A stretch of 5,421 nt of DNA from Bacteroidales bacterium (GTDB lineage Bacteria > Bacteroidota > Bacteroidia > Bacteroidales > UBA7960), in NCBI GenBank assembly GCA_003557805.1, contig PWNY01000247.1, forward strand, positions 1-5,421. The letters run 5' to 3'. The translations under genes and the position numbers were made by a program. Numbering within the stretch: the stretch's first letter is position 1; each line of letters starts with the position of its first letter. Shown piece by piece: positions 1-5,421 of the stretch. The notes beneath the pieces are model-generated. The model saw nothing but the letters and a program-made list of their open reading frames with translations. It was not told the DNA's origin and ran no database searches.

Positions 1-1134
1 CACGACGGCCCCAGGGGCGAACATCCGGCATGGGACAGCCGCTGCTTTGATTACGGCAAGAATCAGGTGCTTCACTTCCTTTTGTCAAACTGCCGTTACT
101 GGCTCGAGGAGTTCGGTTTTGACGGATTCCGTTTTGATGGTGTGACCAGTATGATATACATTGATCACGGACTGGGTTCAGATTTTACCTCTTATGACCA
201 GTACTTTAACCTGAACCAGGATGAGGAGGCCATAGTTTACCTCTACCTTGCGAACAAGCTGATACATGAGTTTAATCCGGATGCGTTAACAGTTGCGGAG
301 GAGATGAGCGGGATGCCCGGCCTGGCGGCACCTGAGAGTTTGGGAGGGATAGGCTTTGACTACAGGCTTGCCATGGGTGTGCCGGATTTCTGGATTAGGA
401 CGATAAAGGAGAAAAAGGTGGAGTTCTGGCATGTAGGGGAGGTGTTCCACCAGCTTAAGTCCAAACGGACCGAGGAGCGTACCATTCATTATGCGGAATC
501 ACACGACCAGGCGCTTGTTGGCGACAAGAGCATCATATTCTGGCTTATAGACAAAGATATGTACACCGGAATGAAAAAGGACCACTCAAACCTTGCAGTA
601 GACAACGGAATAGCGCTTCACAAGATCATAAGGCTAATCACCATGGCCACAGCAGGCAACGGGTACCTGAATTTCATGGGTAACGAGTTCGGACACCCCG
701 AATGGATAGATTTCCCAAACCGGCATAATAACTGGTCGTATCATTATGCAAGGCGCCAATGGAGCCTTGCCGATGACCCTGGGTTAAAATACCATTTCCT
801 CGGTGATTTTGATGCCGGGATGGTAAGGTTGTTTACAGCTGAAAAGGTGCTTTCAGATCCGGATATCGGCCTTTACACCGAACATGTGTCGGACCAGGTA
901 CTGGCATTTGGAAGGTCAGGGCTTATATTTGTTTTTAATTTCAGCCCGTTCAGGTCCTACGCTTCATATGAGCTGTCTGTCCCGGGTGGTGAATATTATA
1001 CTGTTTTGAATACAGATTCACCGCAATTCGGAGGACACGGAAGGCTGGATGAAAGCATTGTTTATAAAAGTGAGGAAGGAAAGCTGCTTCTGTATATCCC
1101 CTCACTTACGGGAATAGTCCTGAAAAAGGCTTAA
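1..1134 (+). CDS. glgB: 1,4-alpha-glucan (glycogen) branching enzyme, C-terminal part (5' truncated by window edge)
   Basis: This enzyme cuts an alpha-1,4-glucan chain and re-attaches it as an alpha-1,6 branch during cytoplasmic glycogen synthesis. The reading frame is open from base 1, so the 377 residues seen are the tail of a protein that, in the eukaryote-like GH13 branching-enzyme group, is usually about 670-700 residues; roughly 300 N-terminal residues (including CBM48) lie outside. Residues are numbered from base 1. Visible GH13 motifs are FDGFRFDGVTSM with the nucleophile Asp46, TVAEEMSGMP with the acid/base Glu100, and AESHDQALVGD with the transition-state Asp169. GNEFGHPEWIDFP (227-239) is a strong signature of the eukaryote-type enzyme. 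From about residue 285 an all-beta C-terminal domain follows (FNFSP, GGHGRLD). The GTG at 67 is an internal Val codon, not a start. The gene converges on the YchF-like gene with a 13-bp gap and no clear terminator. The family call is very secure. Confidence 0.96.
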   Translation, partial: HDGPRGEHPAWDSRCFDYGKNQVLHFLLSNCRYWLEEFGFDGFRFDGVTSMIYIDHGLGSDFTSYDQYFNLNQDEEAIVYLYLANKLIHEFNPDALTVAEEMSGMPGLAAPESLGGIGFDYRLAMGVPDFWIRTIKEKKVEFWHVGEVFHQLKSKRTEERTIHYAESHDQALVGDKSIIFWLIDKDMYTGMKKDHSNLAVDNGIALHKIIRLITMATAGNGYLNFMGNEFGHPEWIDFPNRHNNWSYHYARRQWSLADDPGLKYHFLGDFDAGMVRLFTAEKVLSDPDIGLYTEHVSDQVLAFGRSGLIFVFNFSPFRSYASYELSVPGGEYYTVLNTDSPQFGGHGRLDESIVYKSEEGKLLLYIPSLTGIVLKKA

Positions 1135-1147
1135 TACCGGACAGGCT

Positions 1148-2233
1148 CTAGACATTGAAGCGGACGTGAAATATATCCCCGTCCATCACAGTGTAGTTCT
1201 TACCTTCTATGTTGAACTTACCGGCCTGTTTACAGGCATGTTCCGAACCCAGCTCCAGGAAATCCGAGGATTTCATTACCTCGGCACGGATAAATCCTCT
1301 TTCCATATCCGAATGGATAGTGCCTGCGGCCCTGGGTGCCCTGGTGCCCTCCCTTATTGTCCACGCCCTTACCTCCCTTGGCCCCATGGTAAAGAAGGTG
1401 TTCAGTTTCAGGGTGTTGTAGGCTGCACGGATCAGTTTGTTAACAGCGGGTTCTTCCAGTCCGAGATCATTCAGGAACTCTTTACGGTCATCCTCCTCCT
1501 CAAGGCTTGATATCTCGGCCTCTGCAAGTGCCGCAATGACGAGCATATCGCAGCCTTCAGCCTTTATTGCCGGCTCCACGGCCCTTACGTGATCATTGCC
1601 AGATACCGCTGATGATTCATCTACATTGCATACATAGATTACCGGTTTTATGGTCAAGAGAAAACAATCATCCAGGTATTTCCTGTCGGCCTCATTAATT
1701 TCGAAGGTCCTCGCGGGCTCACCATTCTCAAAATGCTGCATAAGTTCAGTAAGAACCTCTGTACCTCTTTTTGCATCCTTATCTCCGACTGATGCGACCT
1801 TTGCAAGGCGTTCATGTTTTTTCTCAACGGTGCCGAGATCGGCAGTGATGAGTTCCAGATCAATGATCTCCTTGTCCCTGAGAGGGTTCACGCTGCCTTC
1901 AATATGCGGTACGGTATCATCTTCGAAGCACCTTATTACATGTATTATGGCATCGCACTGGCGAATGTCTGCAAGAAACTGGTTGCCTCCCCTAAGCTTG
2001 CTGCCGCCTTTAGTAAGCCCGGGGATGTCGACAATTTCGACGGTGGTGGGAACGACCTTTGCTGGTTTGACTATACTGGCAATAGCATCAAGGCGGGGAT
2101 CGGGCACCTCAATTTGACCCAGGTTCGTACGCCCGGACAGCTGTGAAGCATCGGCCCTTCCCCTGGACAGGGAGTTGAAAAGTGTTGTTTTCCCTGATCC
2201 CGCAATACCTACAAATCCGCAATTTAGAGCCAT
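1148..2233 (-). CDS. YchF/OLA1-family P-loop NTPase, divergent paralogue (Obg-related, DUF933/TGS C-terminus)
   Basis: The 361-residue cytoplasmic protein aligns end to end with YchF/OLA1 (about 363 residues), a translation-factor-class NTPase that binds ribosomes and hydrolyses ATP more readily than GTP. Visible motifs are a P-loop GIAGSGKT (9-16), Thr36 (G2), DIPGL (69-73, G3, with the hydrophobic residue that replaces the catalytic Gln of Ras), NVDE (203-206, the NxxE form of G4 linked to ATP preference), a helical insert (about 130-190), and a C-terminal TGS/DUF933 domain (about 277-361) ending DGDIFHVRFNV. It is odd in its pocket. Canonical YchF has GLPNVGKS, NFPFCTIEPN and GASKGEGLGN; here these are GIAGSGKT, QLSGRTNLGQ and GGSKLRGGN. 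Arg35 sits where E. coli YchF has its redox-sensitive Cys35, and 3 residues are missing just after. I infer a second, diverged paralogue rather than the housekeeping copy, so no symbol is given. The ATG start matches the family N-terminus; a -7-like element lies 24 bp upstream. Confidence 0.9.
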   Translation of the reverse strand: MALNCGFVGIAGSGKTTLFNSLSRGRADASQLSGRTNLGQIEVPDPRLDAIASIVKPAKVVPTTVEIVDIPGLTKGGSKLRGGNQFLADIRQCDAIIHVIRCFEDDTVPHIEGSVNPLRDKEIIDLELITADLGTVEKKHERLAKVASVGDKDAKRGTEVLTELMQHFENGEPARTFEINEADRKYLDDCFLLTIKPVIYVCNVDESSAVSGNDHVRAVEPAIKAEGCDMLVIAALAEAEISSLEEEDDRKEFLNDLGLEEPAVNKLIRAAYNTLKLNTFFTMGPREVRAWTIREGTRAPRAAGTIHSDMERGFIRAEVMKSSDFLELGSEHACKQAGKFNIEGKNYTVMDGDIFHVRFNV

Positions 2234-2257
2234 GATTGTTCGCTGTTTTTAAACATG

Positions 2258-2265
2258 CAAAGGTA
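2258..2265 (-). promoter_or_regulatory. Bacteroidota-type -7 element (TACCTTTG) for the YchF-like gene
   Basis: Read on the minus strand, TACCTTTG matches the Bacteroidota sigma-factor -7 consensus TAnnTTTG at every fixed position and ends 24 bp before the ATG. This implies a short leader of about 15-20 nt. A TTTACA at 2285-2280 is the nearest -33-like sequence, but its 14-bp spacing is shorter than the usual 17-20, so the upstream half is unconvincing. Confidence 0.5.
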
Positions 2266-2291
2266 TAAAAAATGTATATTGTAAAGTGTGT

Positions 2292-2327
2292 ACGGCAGTA
2301 AGCAGGAAATATCTGTTTTTTTGCCGT
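2292..2327. repeat. Inverted repeat ACGGCA/TGCCGT in the ychF-like/rtcB divergent region
   Basis: Perfect 6-bp arms ACGGCA (2292-2297) and TGCCGT (2322-2327) enclose 24 bp that contain a second, inner pair CAG (2303-2305) and CTG (2313-2315). It could fold as an RNA hairpin in an rtcB leader, or act as an operator for either divergent gene. It lies just upstream of the predicted minus-strand promoter. Arms this short can arise by chance. Confidence 0.35.
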
Positions 2328-2352
2328 GATGTATAAATTTCTTTTTTTTGCC
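2316..2352 (+). repeat. Paired T-tracts, direct repeat TTTTTTTGCC
   Basis: TTTTTTTGCC occurs at 2316-2325 and again at 2343-2352 (there preceded by an eighth T), a shift of 27 bp, inside the region upstream of rtcB. The tracts could bend DNA or be part of the rtcB promoter. Between them TAAATTTC (2334-2341) matches five of six fixed positions of the TAnnTTTG -7 element, the best plus-strand promoter candidate found. Confidence 0.3.
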
Positions 2353-2360
2353 AAAACAAA

Positions 2361-2369
2361 GAGGAAAGG
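2361..2369 (+). promoter_or_regulatory. Ribosome binding site that fixes the rtcB start
   Basis: GAGGAAAGG is a purine-rich Shine-Dalgarno-like sequence. Its GAGG core ends 7 nt before the ATG at 2372. It decides for that ATG over the in-frame TTG at 2348, which lies upstream of this site and within a T-tract. Confidence 0.7.
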
Positions 2370-2371
2370 AT

Positions 2372-3541
2372 ATGATCAGAGAGATTAAAACCGAAAAATT
2401 ACCCATCAAAATGTGGGTTGAAGATATTGAGCAGGGAGCTTTGGAACAGGCCAGGAACCTTGCAAACTTCCCATTCGCCGTAAGGCATGTCGCCCTGATG
2501 CCCGACTGCCACCAGGGATTTGGAATGCCCATCGGTGGCGTTATGGCCACAAAGGGGGTTATTGTTCCGAATGCTGTCGGGGTTGATATAGGATGCGGGA
2601 TGTGTGCCTTACAGACATCCCTTGAAGATATAAAAAGGGATGAACTGAAACAGTTGCTGGCCGGCATACGCTCAATGGTACCCCTTGGTCACAGGCACCA
2701 TAAAAAGAGCCAGGACCCCCGGCGCATGCCTCCGGTTGAAGGCAGGGGGCCAATACCGGTGGTGATGCGTGAATACAAAAGCGCCACAAGACAGCTTGGA
2801 ACCCTTGGGGGAGGGAATCACTTCATTGAGATACAGAAAGGTTCAGACGGGCGTATATGGATTATGGTGCATTCAGGCAGCCGGAATATCGGCAAACAGG
2901 TCGCCGATCATTACAACCGCCTTGCCGTAAAGCTTAACCAGGAATGGGGCAGCCCGGTACCGCGTTCACACCAACTTGCTTACCTGCCCCTGGACAGCAG
3001 GGAAGGAAAGCAATACATCAGTGAGATGAACTACTGTATAGAATTTGCCTATGCCAGCCGCAAACTTATGATGGACAACACTGTCGGTGTCTTCAGGTCA
3101 TTCTTTGGAAGTGAGCTGAAAATTGCCCCGGTTATCAACATTGCCCATAACTATGCTGCAGTGGAGGAGCATTTCGGGATGGAGCTTGTTGTTCACCGCA
3201 AAGGTGCGACCAAGGCGGATAAGGATACCACCGGCATTATACCCGGGAGCCAGGGTGCCAACAGCTATATAGTGAAGGGCAAGGGCAATAAGGAGAGCTT
3301 TAATAGCTGCTCTCACGGTGCCGGACGCACAATGGGCAGGAAAGAGGCTATACGTAGCCTCGACCTCCGGGAGGAGGTAAGGAAGCTCGAGGAGAAGGGT
3401 ATAGTCCATGCCATCAGGAGCCAGAGGGACCTGGAAGAGGCAAGCAGCGCATACAAGGATATTTCAAAGGTAATGGCGCTGCAGAGTGACCTTGTGGAGG
3501 TACTTGTTGAGCTAAAACCCCTTGCTGTGATTAAGGGCTAG
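2372..3541 (+). CDS. rtcB: RtcB-type RNA-splicing ligase
   Basis: RtcB joins RNA ends carrying a 2',3'-cyclic phosphate or 3'-phosphate to a 5'-OH end, using GTP and Mn2+ through a guanylated histidine; in bacteria it serves RNA repair. The 389-residue product is close to E. coli RtcB (408). It keeps the residues known to bind metal or GMP: Asp72 and Cys75 in GVDIGCGM, His150 in GGGNHFIE, His167 in MVHSGSRNIG, His259 in NIAHNYA, and the guanylated His315 in CSHGAGR. The spacings 150-167 and 259-315 equal those of the E. coli enzyme (17 and 56). PDCHQGFGMPIGG near the N-terminus and DLVEVLVELKP at the C-terminus are also family signatures. The ATG at 2372 follows a good ribosome binding site and gives the typical N-terminus. 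No archease, rtcA or rtcR gene is adjacent. Its 3' end is 5 bp from the convergent isomerase-like gene. Confidence 0.96.
   Translation: MIREIKTEKLPIKMWVEDIEQGALEQARNLANFPFAVRHVALMPDCHQGFGMPIGGVMATKGVIVPNAVGVDIGCGMCALQTSLEDIKRDELKQLLAGIRSMVPLGHRHHKKSQDPRRMPPVEGRGPIPVVMREYKSATRQLGTLGGGNHFIEIQKGSDGRIWIMVHSGSRNIGKQVADHYNRLAVKLNQEWGSPVPRSHQLAYLPLDSREGKQYISEMNYCIEFAYASRKLMMDNTVGVFRSFFGSELKIAPVINIAHNYAAVEEHFGMELVVHRKGATKADKDTTGIIPGSQGANSYIVKGKGNKESFNSCSHGAGRTMGRKEAIRSLDLREEVRKLEEKGIVHAIRSQRDLEEASSAYKDISKVMALQSDLVEVLVELKPLAVIKG
3514..3537 (-). terminator. Possible weak intrinsic terminator of the isomerase-like gene
   Basis: On the minus strand, CCCTT (3537-3533) and AAGGG (3523-3519) form a 5-bp stem with a 9-nt loop. 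One G and then TTTT (3517-3514) follow. The site lies just past the minus-strand stop codon, inside the 3' end of rtcB. The stem is short and the T-run has only four bases, so this is a candidate only. Confidence 0.28.
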
Positions 3542-3546
3542 GGGGC

Positions 3547-4446
3547 TTAGCAGATAGAGGCTTTTTCCCACTGCTCACGCATCAAGTTCGCAGCTGCAGG
3601 GATGGTTTCCCTTCTGTCACCATCGCTGCCACACTCCAGGCTTATATAATCATTGTAGCCGATGTATTTAAGCGCCTTGAACCCTTTGGTATAATCATCG
3701 CCCTCGTCCTCTCCCGGCATTCTTCTTCTCTGGCGGCTTGCAATATGCATATGGTGCAGGAAGTCAGCTGCCGAGAAGATACCGCACATGTCGCTGGTCT
3801 CTTCCCAGGTCATGTGCCAGAAATCACCCATAACACCAATGCCGTTGCTTTCAGTATCCTTTGCGATGGCTGCCGCATCGGCAAGCAGTCTTAAAAAGTA
3901 GGCCTCCCTGCGGTTCAGGGGTTCAAGCAGTATCCTGGTGTTGTGCCTTTGGGCGAACTCTCCGAGCTCCTGCAGCTTTTCAACCAGCATCTCCCTTGAC
4001 TCCCTGTGGGGGAGTGACTCCTGGCGGTTAAATGCAGGTACGACTATAAGCCCGGTGGAGCCGAGCGCCCCGGCAGCTTCCAGTATTGTTTTTATGGAGT
4101 CAACAGCTTCCTGCCTTACAGCCGGATCCTTAGCGATAAGAAACCCCCTGAAACCTGCTACCACTGCGCATATTTTGATCTGGCGGTTAGCCAGGGCGTT
4201 TTCAAATTCACCAACCCTTTCGGCCAGGTTTGCACCGTGGGGTTCAAGGCCGGTAAAACCGTGCTCTTCCAAAAAGTCAAGCTTTTCATTCAGGCTCTCC
4301 CCGGGGGCTACCCCCTCCTGGCTTGCAAGCTTTAGTTTTGCTTCGGGGGTGCGGCCATTGGTGCCATTACCGGCAGGTCTGGCGCAACCGCTTACCATTG
4401 CCGCACCGGCTATTGCTGACATTGTAATGAATGATCTTCTGTCCAT
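3547..4446 (-). CDS. Exported sugar isomerase/epimerase-like TIM-barrel lipoprotein (xylose isomerase-like/AP endonuclease 2 family)
   Basis: The 299-residue product starts with a twin-arginine-type signal (MDRRSFI), a hydrophobic stretch and a lipobox VSGC with Cys21. I predict export, possibly by Tat, and lipid anchoring at the envelope. The rest is an AP_endonuc_2-type TIM barrel related to hydroxypyruvate isomerase and tagatose/psicose 3-epimerase. Candidate metal-binding residues in family order are Glu175 (LLEPLNR), Asp208 and His211 (GDFWHM), His234 (HMHIASR) and Glu271 (SLECGSDGD), so the site appears complete and divalent-metal dependent. The substrate cannot be read from sequence; sugar or keto-sugar isomerisation or epimerisation is inferred from the family. 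The ATG at 4446 is directly followed by the RR motif, which supports this start. It is transcribed alone, divergent from the CotH gene, with a -7-like element 38 bp upstream. Similar signal-bearing isomerase-like proteins are common in Bacteroidota and Planctomycetes. Confidence 0.88.
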   Translation of the reverse strand: MDRRSFITMSAIAGAAMVSGCARPAGNGTNGRTPEAKLKLASQEGVAPGESLNEKLDFLEEHGFTGLEPHGANLAERVGEFENALANRQIKICAVVAGFRGFLIAKDPAVRQEAVDSIKTILEAAGALGSTGLIVVPAFNRQESLPHRESREMLVEKLQELGEFAQRHNTRILLEPLNRREAYFLRLLADAAAIAKDTESNGIGVMGDFWHMTWEETSDMCGIFSAADFLHHMHIASRQRRRMPGEDEGDDYTKGFKALKYIGYNDYISLECGSDGDRRETIPAAANLMREQWEKASIC

Positions 4447-4484
4447 TTTTAAGGTTTTGGGTTAGTAACAATGTTTTGAACTTT

Positions 4485-4492
4485 CAAATATA
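4485..4492 (-). promoter_or_regulatory. Bacteroidota-type -7 element (TATATTTG) for the isomerase-like gene
   Basis: The minus-strand sequence TATATTTG matches TAnnTTTG exactly and ends 38 bp before the ATG at 4446, implying a leader of about 30 nt. No clear TTG -33 box sits at the usual distance; a TTG at 4506-4504 is too close (11 bp). The 63-bp gap to the first in-frame ATG of the CotH gene must then also serve that gene, unless its true start is further right. Confidence 0.5.
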
Positions 4493-4509
4493 AGGTTTTC
4501 AGGCAATTT

Positions 4510-5421
4510 ATGAGTTGCCGGAAAATCATTAATTTTATAAAAAATTTAACCCGTAGTATTAAAGAAAACATTGGAAATATAAAATCTTCAAGGGAGAATT
4601 ACTCAACGGTTCCACGCCTGATCTTTTTTCTGTTACTGACTGTAACTGCCGTTCCTGTTTTTGGGGATCAGCTAAACCCACCTTCCTTTTCCCACCCATC
4701 TGGTTTTTACCAGCAGGAGTTCAGGCTGCTGTTATCATCCGGAACACCTGGGGCTACAATCTACTACACTCTTGACGGATCCGAGCCCGATCCTGAAAAC
4801 CTCCAGGGGTCCACTTTCAGGTACAAGAACCGGTGGCCTGAACATCCCGGACAGAGCACAGGTGATTTTTTCAACGGACATTACTTTACTTATAAATACT
4901 CACAACCGATCAGGGTATACGACAGATCTTACAAGGTTAACTCTGTTTCCAGGAAATCTTCGGCCCCGAACCATTCACCCTGGTACTTCCCTTCAGCTCC
5001 TGTGTCAAAGGCCTTCCTGATAAGGGCAAAGGCATACAAGGAGGGTTATTCTCCCAGTGTAACTGTAAGCAGGACCTACTTCATTGACCCGGAAGGGAGG
5101 TCAATGAACCAGCTGCCGGTGATCTCCATCATTACACCTGAGAAGTATTTGTTCGACTATGATGATGGGATTTACACCCCAGGGGTCGATTTTGACACCT
5201 GGCGTGAGGAGAACCCGGGGCTATCCACCGATGGCGGCAGACCCGCCAACTACCACCGGAGGGGAGCAGAGTGGGAATATCCTGCACATCTGTCATTCTG
5301 GGATGCCGGCTCGGTTCATCCTGACCTTGCACAGGATATAGGTTTCAGGGTACACGGGGGGTGGAGCAGATCCTTCCCCATGAAATCTCTCAGGCTTTAT
5401 GCAAGGAGCATTTACGGGAAC
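4510..5421 (+). CDS. Secreted CotH-kinase-family protein with chitobiase-type (CHB_HEX_C) domain, N-terminal part (3' truncated by window edge)
   Basis: An open frame runs from the ATG at 4510 to the window end (304 residues, no stop). A hydrophobic segment at residues 36-52 (RLIFFLLLTVTAVPVFG) ending VFG-DQ looks like a Sec signal with signal peptidase I cleavage. Residues about 57-193 form a CHB_HEX_C-type beta-sandwich (ATIYYTLDGSEP at 82-93, then IRAKAYKEGYSPS and TYFID). From residue 202 (LPVISIIT) the CotH domain begins: the LFDYDDGIYTPG stretch, NYHRRGAEWEYPAHL, and FRVHGGWSRSFPMKSLRLYAR (279-299), with the Lys of the N-lobe. The predicted catalytic Asp motifs lie beyond the window. 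CotH of Bacillus phosphorylates spore-coat proteins; the role in Bacteroidota is unknown, and such proteins are usually long, surface-exposed and may carry lamin-tail or type IX secretion domains later on. The start is doubtful: 4510 gives an unusually long 35-residue basic n-region, while a Shine-Dalgarno-like AGGGAG at 4591 points to ACG at 4606. Confidence 0.88.
   Translation, partial: MSCRKIINFIKNLTRSIKENIGNIKSSRENYSTVPRLIFFLLLTVTAVPVFGDQLNPPSFSHPSGFYQQEFRLLLSSGTPGATIYYTLDGSEPDPENLQGSTFRYKNRWPEHPGQSTGDFFNGHYFTYKYSQPIRVYDRSYKVNSVSRKSSAPNHSPWYFPSAPVSKAFLIRAKAYKEGYSPSVTVSRTYFIDPEGRSMNQLPVISIITPEKYLFDYDDGIYTPGVDFDTWREENPGLSTDGGRPANYHRRGAEWEYPAHLSFWDAGSVHPDLAQDIGFRVHGGWSRSFPMKSLRLYARSIYGN
4591..4596 (+). 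promoter_or_regulatory. Shine-Dalgarno-like AGGGAG pointing to a possible ACG start at 4606
   Basis: AGGGAG is the best Shine-Dalgarno match near the CotH gene. No ATG, GTG or TTG follows at a suitable distance in any frame. The in-frame ACG at 4606-4608 begins 9 nt after it and would give a compact signal peptide (M-VPRLIFFLLLTVTAVPVFG). The ATG at 4510 has only a weak AGG (4501-4503) 6 nt ahead. Confidence 0.35.

Noticed and set aside
67..1134. GTG at 67 as the start of a complete 355-residue protein
   Set aside because: The frame is open back to base 1 and the upstream codons (HDGPRGEHPAWDSR) are conserved branching-enzyme sequence, so the gene is simply cut by the window edge.
1122..1150. 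Minus-strand terminator after the YchF-like stop, using the TTTTT at 1126-1122
   Set aside because: The only pairing found (CCTG with CAGG) puts the T-run inside the loop instead of after the stem.
1162..1184. GGACG...CGTCC inverted repeat as a terminator for the branching-enzyme gene
   Set aside because: The stem is only 5 bp with a 13-nt loop and no T-run follows; it falls in codons for the conserved YchF C-terminus (DGD...HVRF), which explains the sequence.
1650..2117. 155-codon open frame on the plus strand, antisense to the YchF-like gene
   Set aside because: Its translation is Ser/Arg-rich with no recognisable domain, and it lies wholly opposite a well-conserved gene; it is a codon-bias shadow.
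2348..2371. TTG at 2348 as the rtcB start
   Set aside because: It lies in a T-tract with no ribosome binding site, and adds eight residues not expected for RtcB; the ATG at 2372 has a good Shine-Dalgarno.
3938..4465. 175-codon open frame on the plus strand, antisense to the isomerase-like gene
   Set aside because: It is low-complexity (Ser/Pro/Ala) sequence opposite a gene with clear signal and TIM-barrel motifs; no independent evidence for coding.
4772..5341. Short open frames at 4772-5020 (+), 5159-5341 (+) and 5132-5332 (-)
   Set aside because: They are out of frame with the continuous CotH-family reading frame, which carries recognisable domain motifs through the same bases.
1..5421. 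CRISPR array, tRNA/rRNA, insertion sequence, toxin-antitoxin or defence cluster
   Set aside because: No spaced repeats, tRNA-like cloverleaf, terminal inverted repeats, transposase or defence-type genes were seen; almost all of the sequence is accounted for by five conserved genes.

Overview
The window looks like a piece of a Bacteroidota chromosome (probably Bacteroidales or a relative). Four things suggest this: a branching enzyme of the eukaryote-like type common in that phylum; a CotH-kinase-family surface protein led by a chitobiase-type C-terminal domain; a Tat/lipobox sugar isomerase-like lipoprotein; and two upstream sites matching the phylum's TAnnTTTG -7 promoter element. Most genes have weak Shine-Dalgarno sequences. 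Assignment below phylum is not possible from this sequence alone.

Layout, left to right. (1) 1-1134 (+): the C-terminal part of a glycogen (1,4-alpha-glucan) branching enzyme, cut by the left edge. (2) 1148-2233 (-): a YchF/OLA1-family NTPase whose nucleotide-binding loops differ from standard YchF. (3) A 138-bp divergent intergenic region with a promoter-like site, an inverted repeat and T-tracts. (4) 2372-3541 (+): an RtcB-type RNA ligase with its catalytic residues intact. (5) 3547-4446 (-): an exported lipoprotein of the xylose-isomerase-like TIM-barrel (AP endonuclease 2) family. (6) A short divergent gap. (7) 4510 (or 4606) to the right edge (+): the N-terminal part of a secreted CotH-family protein.

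The five genes strictly alternate strand (+ - + - +), so none shares an operon with a neighbour here. The two convergent junctions are only 13 and 5 bp long, while the two divergent junctions hold the regulatory sequence. The genes serve unrelated jobs: glycogen synthesis, a ribosome-associated-type NTPase, RNA repair, carbohydrate metabolism at the envelope, and a surface protein. I see no mobile element, CRISPR array, tRNA or rRNA, and no evidence of a multi-gene novel system. The points most worth checking are the YchF paralogue with a remodelled nucleotide pocket, and the start of the CotH gene, where the best ribosome-binding site and signal peptide point to an ACG codon.
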